From Thermoascus crustaceus (taxonomy: Eukaryota; Ascomycota; Eurotiomycetes; Eurotiales; Thermoascaceae), in the NCBI GenBank assembly GCA_001599835.1, contig BCIC01000002.1, positions 4,672,619 through 4,736,618 of the forward strand: a stretch of 64,000 bases of DNA, in the 5' to 3' direction. Positions within the stretch are counted from its first letter, which is position 1. Each line of letters starts with the position of its first letter. Positions 22,172 through 32,489 of this stretch are shown here, piece after piece. The notes beneath the pieces are model-generated. The model did not search any database. It was given only the letters and a program-made list of their open reading frames with translations, and was not told the origin of the DNA. The position numbers and the translations under genes are program-made.

Positions 22172-22184
22172 TCCTTCAGCTGAT
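22172..22184. repeat. LINE target-site duplication, right copy
   Basis: TCCTTCAGCTGAT, identical to 20725-20737, at the truncated 5' end of the element. Confidence 0.85.
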
Positions 22185-22491
22185 CATATGATTCATATCT
22201 ACTTTATCTACTTTTATAGTACAGTACGAATTCGTGAATATTATTATTTTCCTCTCTGTACTACCTTATTCTCAATTACCTAGTGTTAGGAATACCAAGA
22301 GAGCCCGGGGCGCACCGGCCGTTTTCACACGTTCCGTCGCATCGACCGGGGCTGCCACCCCGCCTCAGCTCGCCAGCCTCGCCAGCCTTGCAGCTTCATC
22401 ACAAAATCTCTGTCCCCAGGCTTTCTTGACTCCTTAGTAGCCACTTCGATAACTATTTCTAGTTCAATATCGTCTCCGCAGGCTTAGTGTA
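22185..22491. other. Upstream region of the next gene
   Basis: About 300 nt between the LINE end and the first plausible ATG of the gene at 22492. No separate gene seen. Confidence 0.45.
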
Positions 22492-25458
22492 ATGCACGAC
22501 CTGTTTGTCAGAATATCCTCAGATCCTCAGTATTTTCATGTTTATCGAGACCTGAAACCCTACGTTCCCAGTGCTACGAAGCAAAGACAGTCATCCACCA
22601 TGTATCGCCCTTCTCTTCACCGTATGAAGGATGACGGAGCTATTAGACACGACTTCTCGCATCGATATGACGGCTCTGTTCGCGATACAGAGAGTATACA
22701 CGATGCGAAGGCGGAAGACCACAATATGGTTCGAGATGTGGAAAGAAACCAAGACCTTTGAGTGCTAATGTTCTATCTCAGCGGGATAGCTACCGTTCGA
22801 GAAGTCCCCGTGGACTCGTGGCCGTCAGACGAAGAGACGTTGAACCCTCCCGCTCCAGCACAGGTTCTTTGCAAGGACGAGTTCTAGGGATTAGAGAAAT
22901 ATCCGACGACAGCTCCTCATCTTTTGCTGATGCTCTTCCAGATGTTGACAGCTCTCACTATCGACCAAGATACCCGTCACCCCATCCAATTCGCCAACCC
23001 TCCTCATTAAACATGGTTCAAACAGTATTGAACCCTTCTACGGCCGGCGATACGACTGTTCACTTCGAACTCGACGTCGCGGAAGATATTGAGGGCTACA
23101 TCGAGGAATTCTCTTATCTGAAGAGGCTAGGAAACTTCGAAGCAGCGGAAAAGTACTTCCAAAGCAATCTCCAAGACTATATTGACATTCTACCAATTAC
23201 TGTAGAATACGCAGACATGCTTCTGGAGCAGGGGGCCTACAAGCGTCTCGTCGACTTTTACGATAAGCAGACATTGCTGGATGATGATTTCGAAGACGCT
23301 GCTCGCTTCTCATACAACGTCAATCTTAAACTGATCGGTGTTTGTGCCACAATTTATGCTGATGGTTTAACAATACACCGGCTTCACGAAGTTCGAAATC
23401 AGAAGATACTTCTACATATGGAGATGCAAGAGTCCAAGACAAATTATTATATTAACTCCATAGAAGTAAGATAGATGAGATGTTTCTCGCGGTCGTTCAC
23501 GAACGCTACTAATCATCAAGTGTAGGTACAAATAATCAGGCGCTGGCTTGAGATTGTGACGCGCTTTAGAATGGAATCAAACTTGGCTCACTATAGCTAC
23601 TTCTCTGAAATCTGTCATAATTGGACTCGACTATATGGACGCCTTCTGGATCTGGAACGGATATGGGACGTCCGAGATATCATTTCTGCTTCAATTGGTG
23701 CTTTCGGGCCTGCAGAGACCTGGCAAAACCTCTTCCATGAGGACATACACACCAGAGGTTCCTTCGACAAATTCCTGGATGACTGGAAGGTTGAAGAATA
23801 TGATGCATGCACACACCTTGCAATGCTGGACATTTTTGTTTCGCTTGGTCGCAGTTTTGTTTCAAGGCTTTTTGGGCCAACCGCTAAAGAGGTACTTCCT
23901 ACGGCAAAACGATGTTTACAGCACGCTAGAGACCTTGCCACGGCCATAGGAGAGAATAGTCCTGAGCACCTTAAGTCGCGACCGTATATCCAGTGGATCG
24001 TGGTGGAGGAGGAACTAGCGAGGAGATTGGCAGTCATGGACGAGGGAACAGCTTCAAATAATAAGGCCCTCAACCCCCGATACCTGAACAATTTTCCTGG
24101 CCTAACATTGTGGGAAAGTTCTCTTCCTATTTACGTACCAGCTAGATCAGAGAATCCTGGCTGGCCTACCTCGAGCCTTCCATTAAAGTCTGACAAACTC
24201 CTACAAACAGCACTCAGGGCTTCAAGGGAGCTAGGTGATTACCGCACCGAGGTAATGTGTCTGAGGGAACTGATCTGCCACTCTCAAGAACCATATAACC
24301 TCTTTACTCAATTGATACATCTGCAGAAGTCAATTCAGGGTGATAGATCTGGCGCTCTACAAACATGTCTCACAAAATACCTTCTCGCCACTGACGATAG
24401 TTCGCTCGGGGTTCTGAAAAATGAAATCTCCGCGACCCACGATGGAGGTGGCTTCGAACACAACAGCACCACGTCTCCTCTCATAGATTGGTGTGCAGAG
24501 ATGATAAAGAGCGCACTTTGCCGCTCCCTGGGACTAGATCCGAAGGAAGTAATAAATGCGCGGAATGCGGCTAAATTGGAGATACTGCCTTATCTTCCCC
24601 CGCATCTAAAGGACGACATCTACAAAGCAGGTGTTTACAGGGATTTGCCTTCAGATGTCAATGACTTTGACCAGTCCGATAGAGAAACTCACTTCGAGGT
24701 GAGAAGGATGCGAGGTCGCAGCCGCAGTAAAACAGATGTAGCACATGGACCTGGAATACATCCGAGACGTGAAAGGTAAGAGTAACTTCGGCGTGAGACT
24801 GGGGCCCTTTCACTGACGAAACATGCTGTCAGCAGGCCAGTTTATCGTCGAGGTCATCGAATCGATCATTCGTTAGAGGCTATAAGTGATAACGAAGAGC
24901 CCAGTGAAAACTCCGCGAAGGATACAGACCGTCCTCAGGAAGAAGATGATAGAAAAGATCCATCGCAGCAGACTCTAGCCCACATGTCGAAAGGACCGCC
25001 TCCAAAGGCTTGGGTAGAGCTGACATATCCTTCCGAGCTAAAGAAAACCGAGAATCGTCAATCGACTGTCCGTGCTCTTTCGGAAGGGACGGGGGAGGCG
25101 CAAGTTCAGCAATGTGCCAAAGCCAACCCCGAACCCCAGGAGCCAGACGAAGCAAAAGTTGGGGAAGAGAATAAGCATCCAGAATCTCCAGACAACGACA
25201 GCAATGTGCTCATCCACTTGGAGGATGATTCGAATGACCCGAGCACAGCACGGGAGAAAAAGGAGGACCAGAGCAAAAGCGACCAACAGAGGGAAGAAAA
25301 GCCCCTTGACACTAAAAGTATGCACTTTCGAATACTGGATGTATTGATCAGTTGTCGCTGACATCGCAATTGAAATTACAGGGCTTAATGTCGCTAGCGT
25401 TGAGAACGCTGAGGATAGCGCTGATGACAGGGCCCGCCCGCATGAGCTGACAGAATAA
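22492..25458 (+). CDS. Hypothetical multi-exon protein with an apparent frameshift near its N terminus
   Basis: The main body is clear. An exon open from about 22671 runs to 23465. A 60-nt intron (GTAAGA, branch-like CTAAT, TAG) leads to exon 23526-24775. Next comes an exon from 24832 or 24835 to 25317, and a last exon 25382-25458 ending TAA. Residues around FELDVAEDIEGYIEEFSYLKRLGNFEAAEKYF suggest a helical repeat-like domain. The C-terminal third is acidic and disordered. I do not recognise a named family. The 5' end is uncertain. The frame beginning at ATG 22492 (or ATG 22600) stops at TGA 22759-22761, while the downstream frame is offset by one base and has no ATG until 23013. No usable intron joins them, so a one-base indel or sequencing error near TTTGAGT is likely. 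The LINE lies about 300 nt upstream and may affect the promoter. Confidence 0.65.
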
Positions 25459-26259
25459 CAGTTATGGAAGTGGTCAATTGGATACGTATGGCTTTTTTGC
25501 TTTGGAGGTTTATCTGACATTCTCATATCTATTGCCCATCCCATAGATGATCTTTGTCACTTTAGTTCTGGATCTGCTTTTTACAGATGGATATATGCGA
25601 ATATATGCGGAGATCGGTTAGAATTTGCCAAACTGTTTTTAATTTGGATATTTACTAGACAACATGAAAACATACCTATTTTTGGATTACCAAAACAAAT
25701 GGCAGTATTGGCCATGGCATACCAGCTAGGTATCGTCTTGCAACCAAGGTCCTCAGGAACCGGTTCTATATTTAACCCAGAGGTCCCACAGAACATCTCA
25801 TCATCTCATGGACCCTAGCGGTAAGGTCAACATCATATTATGGAGCAGACTTGAGTGCAGTTACATTCGAGAAGAAAATCACACAGCAGAAAATTTCCGG
25901 ATGAAAAATCACCTCTGAATGCTTTTCAGATTCTCTAATTGCATATATTACTACATGTTTCTGACTGCTTCCGACGACCAATCTTCGCAAGGTGAAATAG
26001 GCAACGAAAACCCCAAGCGTTATACAGCCTACATAGGAATCGAGCCTTCTAAGGACCTTATTGGATAGACATGTCTGAATCAGAAGCTGCACAGCTTAGA
26101 GTGGAAAGAGGGCTTCGACCACGAGAGACTTTCGATTTTCGCAAAACAATCCTGCTGAAAGGCACGGAAAGAAACGCAAACGATATCTTGACAGCGTTCC
26201 ATTACAGCATAATACTCATTGGAATCAACGGTATCACCCAAATATACCAACCCCCAGCA
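25459..26259. other. Intergenic region
   Basis: Convergent 3' flanks. AT-rich short frames on both strands, none supportable. Confidence 0.5.
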
Positions 26260-26771
26260 TCACATGCTACCATTCACTCTCGGGACATTCTCGTCGTTGA
26301 TGTGCTCCATGAATTTGTCCTTCCGGTGATAATAGATCTCCATCCCCAGCTCGGAGAACGCGTCCCGGTCGTCTAGCGTGCCGGACTTGATGACGATGAC
26401 CTCCGGGGACTTGGTCGGCTCCGATGTTAAGGGCGTGCCGCAGTCGCCGCAGAACTGGCGGCGCAGCTTGGGGCCTGAGTCCGTGTCGTCCATGAAGAGC
26501 TTCGGCGTGCCGGAGGTGAAGTGCAGCGCGGTCTGGGGCACGATGATATTCGAGGAGAAGGCGGAGCCGGTGTAGCGCTTGCAGTGGGTGCAGTGGCAGG
26601 TGACGATCTGTGGAATGCCCAATCAATTGGATGCTAACGATGGCAGAGAATATGACCGTTTCATGGACGTTTCCTATCCCTTACCTTTGGCAGAGGTTCA
26701 CTCTCCGGGAGATCGATGCGGTATTTGATGTTGCCGCAGAGGCAGGCGCCGGTGAAGGATCTCTGCGTCAT
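26260..26771 (-). CDS. GFA/CENP-V domain zinc protein
   Basis: Exon 1 (26771-26685) encodes 29 residues and carries the first zinc motif C-L-C-G (Cys10, Cys12). A 77-nt phase-0 intron (GTAAGG...CACAG) follows. Exon 2 (26607-26260) adds 115 residues for a total of 144, the usual size of the family. The second motif is C-H-C-T-H-C (Cys33, Cys35, Cys38) and the third is C-G-D-C-G (Cys82, Cys85), completing the seven-cysteine, two-zinc pattern of glutathione-dependent formaldehyde-activating (GFA) fold proteins. Most fungal members have unknown substrates, and formaldehyde-glutathione chemistry should not be assumed. The family motif around the second zinc site includes KRYTGSAFSSN. The start at 26771 is the only ATG preceding the first motif. 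Confidence 0.9.
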
Positions 26772-28466
26772 CTCAATCAATTCCTCTTGTTGCACCTGAA
26801 TTGGATACGATTCCGCAGTCCCTGCTTCGACGAGATCCTACCGCTTGAGTCGAGGATCGATTGATCCTGGGAACGATACGCGAGAAGTGAGACCTGGAGA
26901 TCAGAAATATTTCTGGTTGACCAACAACATTCCTATCCCGACCTTTAAAACCAAACCCGTTGCCAGTGGCCCAATGCACGGTCTCGAATCATGAGGGGCA
27001 AGTAGACCCCACGTGTATCCCCGATGAGGGGTTGGTCCCCGACGACTCCGCAAGGGAAAATAAAGCCATGGAGGGAGAGATGTCATGGTGGAGCCCGCGG
27101 ACGCGGATGACGGAGTGGAGATCTCATCGCGGCCGCGTCCCATGCGCACATCTGGAACGCGAATTCTGGACCAATGGTAAATCGCCATATAAAAGGCCTG
27201 GACGGAAAGATAATATCTAGTTGGTTCGCGGGGCTAAAAGGAGACACAGGTAATGGCCTATCATTTTTCATAGGGAGGAGATTCAGGACATGTTAGCAAG
27301 CGATGGACTTCGATATATGCACGAAGTGGAATATCCCTCCTCTTCTCAGTGGGCAGCGAGAGCAGATGGTGCCAGTTTCCATGCCTTTTCTTCCCCTTTC
27401 CACGCTATCTGCTGACACTGATAAGACGGAGATAGCGTCGGCCTTGGGTCGATTCCCAAGGGGTCCTTGCTCCCCGGTCCTAAGTGATCGGATCTCGTAT
27501 GGTGATAGTCTGAACAGGCTTTCGAACCGTCCCGAGGGGACCAGTGGATCACGAAAAATGTGCGGATCCGCGTTGCTTGGCCTGCTTGGCTTGAAAGAGT
27601 AAGTACACCGTGAAACAAGATCTTGTCCAGCCAACTCCCCACGACACATTGCAAAATTGATTTGTTTGTCGATACACTCCCCTTGGATATGGTGCGCCAT
27701 AAAGGCCTTGTATATCAGGCATGTGACCTGTTGGTTTGGAGCGGACCACGCGGTCAAGAGCTTGCTATCCTCCGTACCGTTCCTGCTCATGCAGGTGGTG
27801 CATGCCGACGAGTATGTTCATAGCACTTATGCGCAGGTCCTAGGTGAGTGTCTATATTCCGCGATTAATCGGGCGTTTAGAACGGGATGCTCGATTCTCG
27901 CGGCTGGCTGTTTTCCTATGGGTATTGGTAAGATCATCGACAATGGGTCTTTCGGGGTCTTTATCAGGCATCTGTTTGGGTTTCGGTTTCTCTTTTGCTA
28001 TTGCACGGTCCATTAAATACGGGATTTATTCTATGTGGGCTTAATCGAATATGCTAGAATATGCTACCGGTTCCCTCCCGAAAAGAGCAAGTTGTATGCT
28101 GCAGTTGAGTCTAATTTTTTTTTTTTTATGTTTTTAAAGGACTCCGGCAACTAAATTGACCATTGCATCTACAATGTTTTGTAGTATTAATAAGCTTCGA
28201 CTTTTCTCTCAGAACTACTTTTACACAATCTTCTTGCGACTAACGCGATAGAAAACAGTGCACATTGTCAGGGTGACGACAGTCGGGATGTTTGGCGAGT
28301 GTTAAAATGGGAATATCTGTCAGGGGTGGAGGGAGCTCAGGTTTCTGGTTTCCAGTACATGCAGTATTGCAGTCGACCATCATCTGAGCCACACAGACCT
28401 ACTGCACCAATTCTGAATTGAAGTTCATGAATATAAATCGACAGAACATATGACATACACGGTCAC
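26772..28466. other. Gene-poor region
   Basis: 1.7 kb without a supportable gene. An open frame at 27303-27602 (+) begins MDFDICTKW, faintly like small fungal Cys-rich regulators, but lacks the cysteines. Frames at 27657-28044 overlap each other and look random. A T run lies near 28120. Confidence 0.4.
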
Positions 28467-29007
28467 TCACGAGTCTATTTTCAAGGCACGGTAGAATAGA
28501 TTGTAACGAGCGGCAGTACTAAGTGCCTTGGCAGCTGTCGTCTCTGGAATTCTCACGCCATCTACTGTCAAGGGGATATATTTGGAGACGAATTTGAGAT
28601 TGCTCGTCAGGGTAACCTCGTCCGGCTTGCTCTTGCCACAACTTGGAAAGGATCTCGCGGAGTTGAGCATCCGTGAATTGAATATTTCCACCCAGTTGTC
28701 CTGTGTCTTTGTACGGAGGATTAAGGGTAGACCGTGTAGTTGTCATGTCGTCTGCGGTAAACGAACCGGATATTGGAACAGGCAGTGGTGAGGCTGATGA
28801 GAATAGCGCAGTACCTTCACTGGAAAAGGGGCTATTGTTACTGGATGGATAACCATAGCCAGGCAACTGAGAGGAGGTATTTTGAAGATTCTCTGTTCCC
28901 ATGCTGGCAAAGAAGGCAGATTGATACCTAGGTAAGTTGGTATAGGAAAAGGAAGTTGTGTTATTGCAGAGATTTCGAACCAAGAACTTGGAACTTAGGT
29001 TTGACAC
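28467..29007 (-). pseudogene. Small hypothetical gene, apparently frameshifted
   Basis: Two minus-strand frames together read like one protein. The first (from 29007) has a Ser/Pro/Tyr-rich N terminus and then NIQFTDAQLREILSKLWQEQ. The second, offset by one base, continues DEVTLTSNLKFVSKYIPLTV, then DGVRIPETTAAKALSTAARY, and stops after YRALKIDS. The switch is around 28625-28640, in the GCAAGAGCAAGCC region. No intron of normal length fits there, so a single-base indel or sequencing error is the simplest explanation. I do not recognise the family. The alternative is an alternative C terminus in the first frame. Confidence 0.4.
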
Positions 29008-30548
29008 TTGAGTTTGACGTCAAGGATAAGAAAGTGTAGGACATCTCCAGGTCGAGTACGAGCTCAAGGCACAAGAGAAGAAACGGCATCTCTGTCTGGA
29101 GATATTCAAACTGACACACCAATATCCCAAAAGAACGCACAGAGCCTCCTTTCTTATAGTAAGCAATTCAAATCAAGAGTATAAATCCTTAAGATTGACG
29201 AGCAGCGTCTTTGATTAAAATAGGCACGCGACAGACGTGGTACCTAGGTACATACCATGTTCGCAGGCAGAAGCCGATCCATACTGGAAGTGTGAATCAT
29301 GACATCTGCTGCAAGCTGCTTCCACGGGACGTGTTCAGCGCATGATTGTATTTCCATCTTCTCAATGCTACTACTGAGCCCTTCTTGAGAGGACAAAGTG
29401 ATTTGTGGATTGATAACAAAGGAGGTTAAGAGACGGCGAGGCGATAGAGCCCTGGCCCTGTGCCCTACTGTAGGCGCTAGGGGCGGGGTAAAGTAGGGCC
29501 ATTTGATCCTCAAGCTCTTAAAAATATCCAAGGTAGCATTTCAAAGACTTCTAATTTCCTAAATGATAACAAGAGATGTCCCACGGGATGAAGCAACGGA
29601 AAATTTCCGCAAAGGAGGACATGTTCTACACCGATACCCCCGTAAAAGGTTTATCCGTCCCGTCACAGCCAAGCGATGGCTTACAGCCCAAACGCGAAGC
29701 GATCTTTCTCTTTTCCTTGATACTCTCCCACGCCCATACGAGCGTGTTCCCAGCACATTCTCACCAACTCGCTTGTGTCCTGACTGGACAGTGTAGGCCA
29801 AGGTGCGGCTGAATGTGAAGGAGCCTTTTGTGCCCGCCGATCGACACTGAGATGCAGATAAATACGAGCTTGGCACCCGCCCGATCCTCTGACGGTGACG
29901 TCGGATTTTTTTTTTTCGCTGTGCTGAAGAGCCCCTGAAAACAGAACAGGGTGATAAGGTCTATCCCTGAAGAGTATTCCGATACCACGGATGACTGCTA
30001 ACTCTGTTGCGGGTATACAGATATGTACATAGTTATGAGCGCTACCAGCTCGTCGCGCGACGATGAGACTCTTGAAGATCGATGGGTGGCCCCCGAGGAA
30101 CTGGAGTTCCGGACCCACTACTTCTCCTGGATATCGCGGAGCAGAAAGCGAAGATCGTAGGTTATCTGCTTCTTTGAGAGTCTTAACTCTCTTCAAATAC
30201 GAGTCTCTCTCCACCTTGTCGAAGCGCTCGAACTGCTGAAAGCTTCAAGGTCTTAACCGCACCACATCATTTGAGCCGCGTTCCAGGATGAATACGAGAG
30301 TACGGGAGAACACGAGAACGTCTTGAGAACCATGTCTTGGCGTCGAAACCGTACCAGGAAAGCCAGCGCAGAAAATCCATCAGATCAGCGCTGCAGGAGG
30401 AGATTAGGTGCCTATCCAGGTCGTGCTTTCGCTGTAGGAGAGTCATTCTATGCCTCCTATGGCTCCAAGTCGTATATTAGGCAGGCAGAAAGCCCTACCT
30501 GATATAACTTTAAGTTTGTCATTGCCCTTCGAATTTTCTTGTCTCGAG
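29008..30548. other. Gene-poor region
   Basis: 1.5 kb with overlapping open frames on both strands. The longest is 29681-30214 (-). Its beginning (MERDSYLKRVKTLKEADNLR) is lysine/glutamate-rich and could be a fragment, but no gene model can be closed. Confidence 0.35.
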
Positions 30549-30558
30549 TATTTAAAAG
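30549..30558 (+). promoter_or_regulatory. TATA-like element of the GPI-type gene
   Basis: TATTTAAAAG lies about 200 nt upstream of the ATG at 30755 and is followed by a pyrimidine-rich leader with many CTC/TTC runs, typical of strongly expressed fungal genes. Confidence 0.4.
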
Positions 30559-30754
30559 GAGCGAAAGGACGCTCCGATGGATGATTTCCTGCTTTCCATT
30601 CAAGTCACCATCCTCACTCACTCTTTTTCATATCTTTGACCTACCAGTTTCATTCCTCCTTGAATACACTGTGCTACTGCATATATCTACGCAGTATTCT
30701 CTCCCTTCAACCAACCGAGACAACAGAACGGACAGCCATCACCATCAACAAAGA

Positions 30755-31312
30755 ATGTTATCCAAGATGACCATCACTAAGCTCTGCCTCACCCTCCCTC
30801 TCGTGCTGGGTGCCGTCTCTGCGTCCGCCTCTCCCTACCCCAACGACATGGCCGACGTCCAGATCTTCTCCCCCCTCCACCCTATCGTGACGAACCACAG
30901 GGCCGTCAACCCCGTCATCCGCCGCGACGACTTCAACTTCTCCTCCGACTCCACCGGCTGCGGCAGCTTCGAGAAGGTCTGCGGCAACTACTGCATCAAG
31001 GCCACCTACACCTGCTGCCCGGACAAACAGGGCGGCTGCTCGCTCGACGAGACATGCCAGCTCGGCGATAACGGCCAGTACGGATGCTGCCCCATCGGTT
31101 CGACCTGCACGGGCGACGGAGGCAGTCGGCAGGACGATGATAGCGACAGTGACAGCGACAGCGACTCTGGTAGCGGCAACGGTGGCAGCAGTTCCGACTC
31201 TGACTCCGACTCGTCCGGGGACAGTGGTGTTGCCGGTCTGCGGCCAGAGCTGGGCGTCGCTGGGCTGTTGATGCTTGGAACCGCCGGTATCGTCATGCTA
31301 GGAGGCCTGTGA
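30755..31312 (+). CDS. Cysteine-rich cell-surface protein, probable GPI anchor
   Basis: 185 residues from ATG 30755, with a second ATG four codons on. The frame is open upstream, but the upstream residues are the pyrimidine-rich leader. Residues 1-25 are a clear signal peptide (ITKLCLTLPLVLGAVSASAS). A short propeptide-like stretch ends in RRDD, suggestive of Kex2-type cleavage after RR. Residues about 68-120 hold ten cysteines including two CC pairs, the second followed by P (CCPD and CCPIG); this spacing recalls granulin-like CCP modules. A Ser-Asp repeat linker follows. The last about 25 residues are hydrophobic (AGLLMLGTAGIVMLGGL) and fit a GPI-attachment signal. The expected location is the plasma membrane or cell wall. 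Function unknown. Confidence 0.85.
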   Translation: MLSKMTITKLCLTLPLVLGAVSASASPYPNDMADVQIFSPLHPIVTNHRAVNPVIRRDDFNFSSDSTGCGSFEKVCGNYCIKATYTCCPDKQGGCSLDETCQLGDNGQYGCCPIGSTCTGDGGSRQDDDSDSDSDSDSGSGNGGSSSDSDSDSSGDSGVAGLRPELGVAGLLMLGTAGIVMLGGL

Positions 31313-32489
31313 AAGGAGGAGGACTGCATTGAATAAATAACGTGGATTACTTGTGAAGTCTTTAATTCCCGGGTCTCCAATTATGAGATACGCCATTGGC
31401 TCTCTTCTACTGCTTTCATTTTTTTTTTTATTTTGACACATTTAATTCTCTTATTTTCGGATCTTTGATACCTTCCTATTTCATATCCAAGCCATTCAGG
31501 GAATATCTATATACCTCCTATTCCACCAATGACAATCCAAGGCACGCAAATCACAGCATGTGCCTCAACCAGCGGCTAGCTACGGTTAGAATCGGTTCTG
31601 GATCCGGTAGCTTCTAACTTGATTGGTTGGTGGATGATTCTAAACTTGGATGTATTCGAGTACCTTCGATCTATTGTTATTTGTTATTTATGTCAGATTA
31701 CTAATAGCTAGTCATTGTGTCATGGCACCTCTTTTAGTTCAATGATTTATCTGTTGACATACTTCTTCAGTCGTTTGGTTGTACTGCCGCTTCGGACAAC
31801 TCCATTGACAATGAAAGGTACTAGTTTTTGCAGAATCAAAAAAGCCATGTCATTATTTATTTGGATTAACGTATCCTGCCTGTTGTGACCAGTCGATATA
31901 GGTACTGCTTTTACGTTTTATGGTAAATTCATTCTCTCTGCAATGAGTGAAATCAAGCCAAGATAAGACGTGCGGTGGAGAACCAAAAATTATTTTGCGG
32001 GGTATATCCAGATCCCAGGGGCTGCTATGCTAGCTGCCTGCATATATCCTACAGCTGCAGATCCTGACTGTCATTACGAATCTCTTGTTCGATCTGTTTC
32101 GACATTAATCCAGGTCCATCATTCTTGGCGCGTAGCGGGAGTATCTGGTCGCCTAGTGGAAGTATATATTTAGTGCCACTGACGTATCTCTGCCCTAATT
32201 TTAGTAAACTCACCTTGAGCGACTGATCGTAGCAGCATCACGAGTAGCTGTTGAGCTGTAGTTTTGTTGGATAAGTTAGAATACTATCCGAGTAGAATTA
32301 ACATGGATCCCTCTAGGTGAATTGCATACTTTCATCACTTGCGCACGTCAGCGTGATTCCGCTGCGGTGCTCGTAGAGCATTGTCTGCTGCTGGCTGGAA
32401 TCTGAGATCCAGCATGGGTAGTTTAAGAAAAGGGCCGTGTCGTTAGTGGTGGCGAGATGGTGGAAAAAAGACAAGGGTACTATGTTTGG
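31313..32489. other. Convergent intergenic region
   Basis: AT-rich, with no supportable gene. The right part may include the last exon or 3' flank of the multi-exon gene on the minus strand. Confidence 0.4.

Noticed and set aside
27303..27602. Open frame beginning MDFDICTKW, faintly like small fungal Cys-rich (Ecl1-type) regulators
   Set aside because: The cysteines expected in that family are absent and the rest of the frame looks random.
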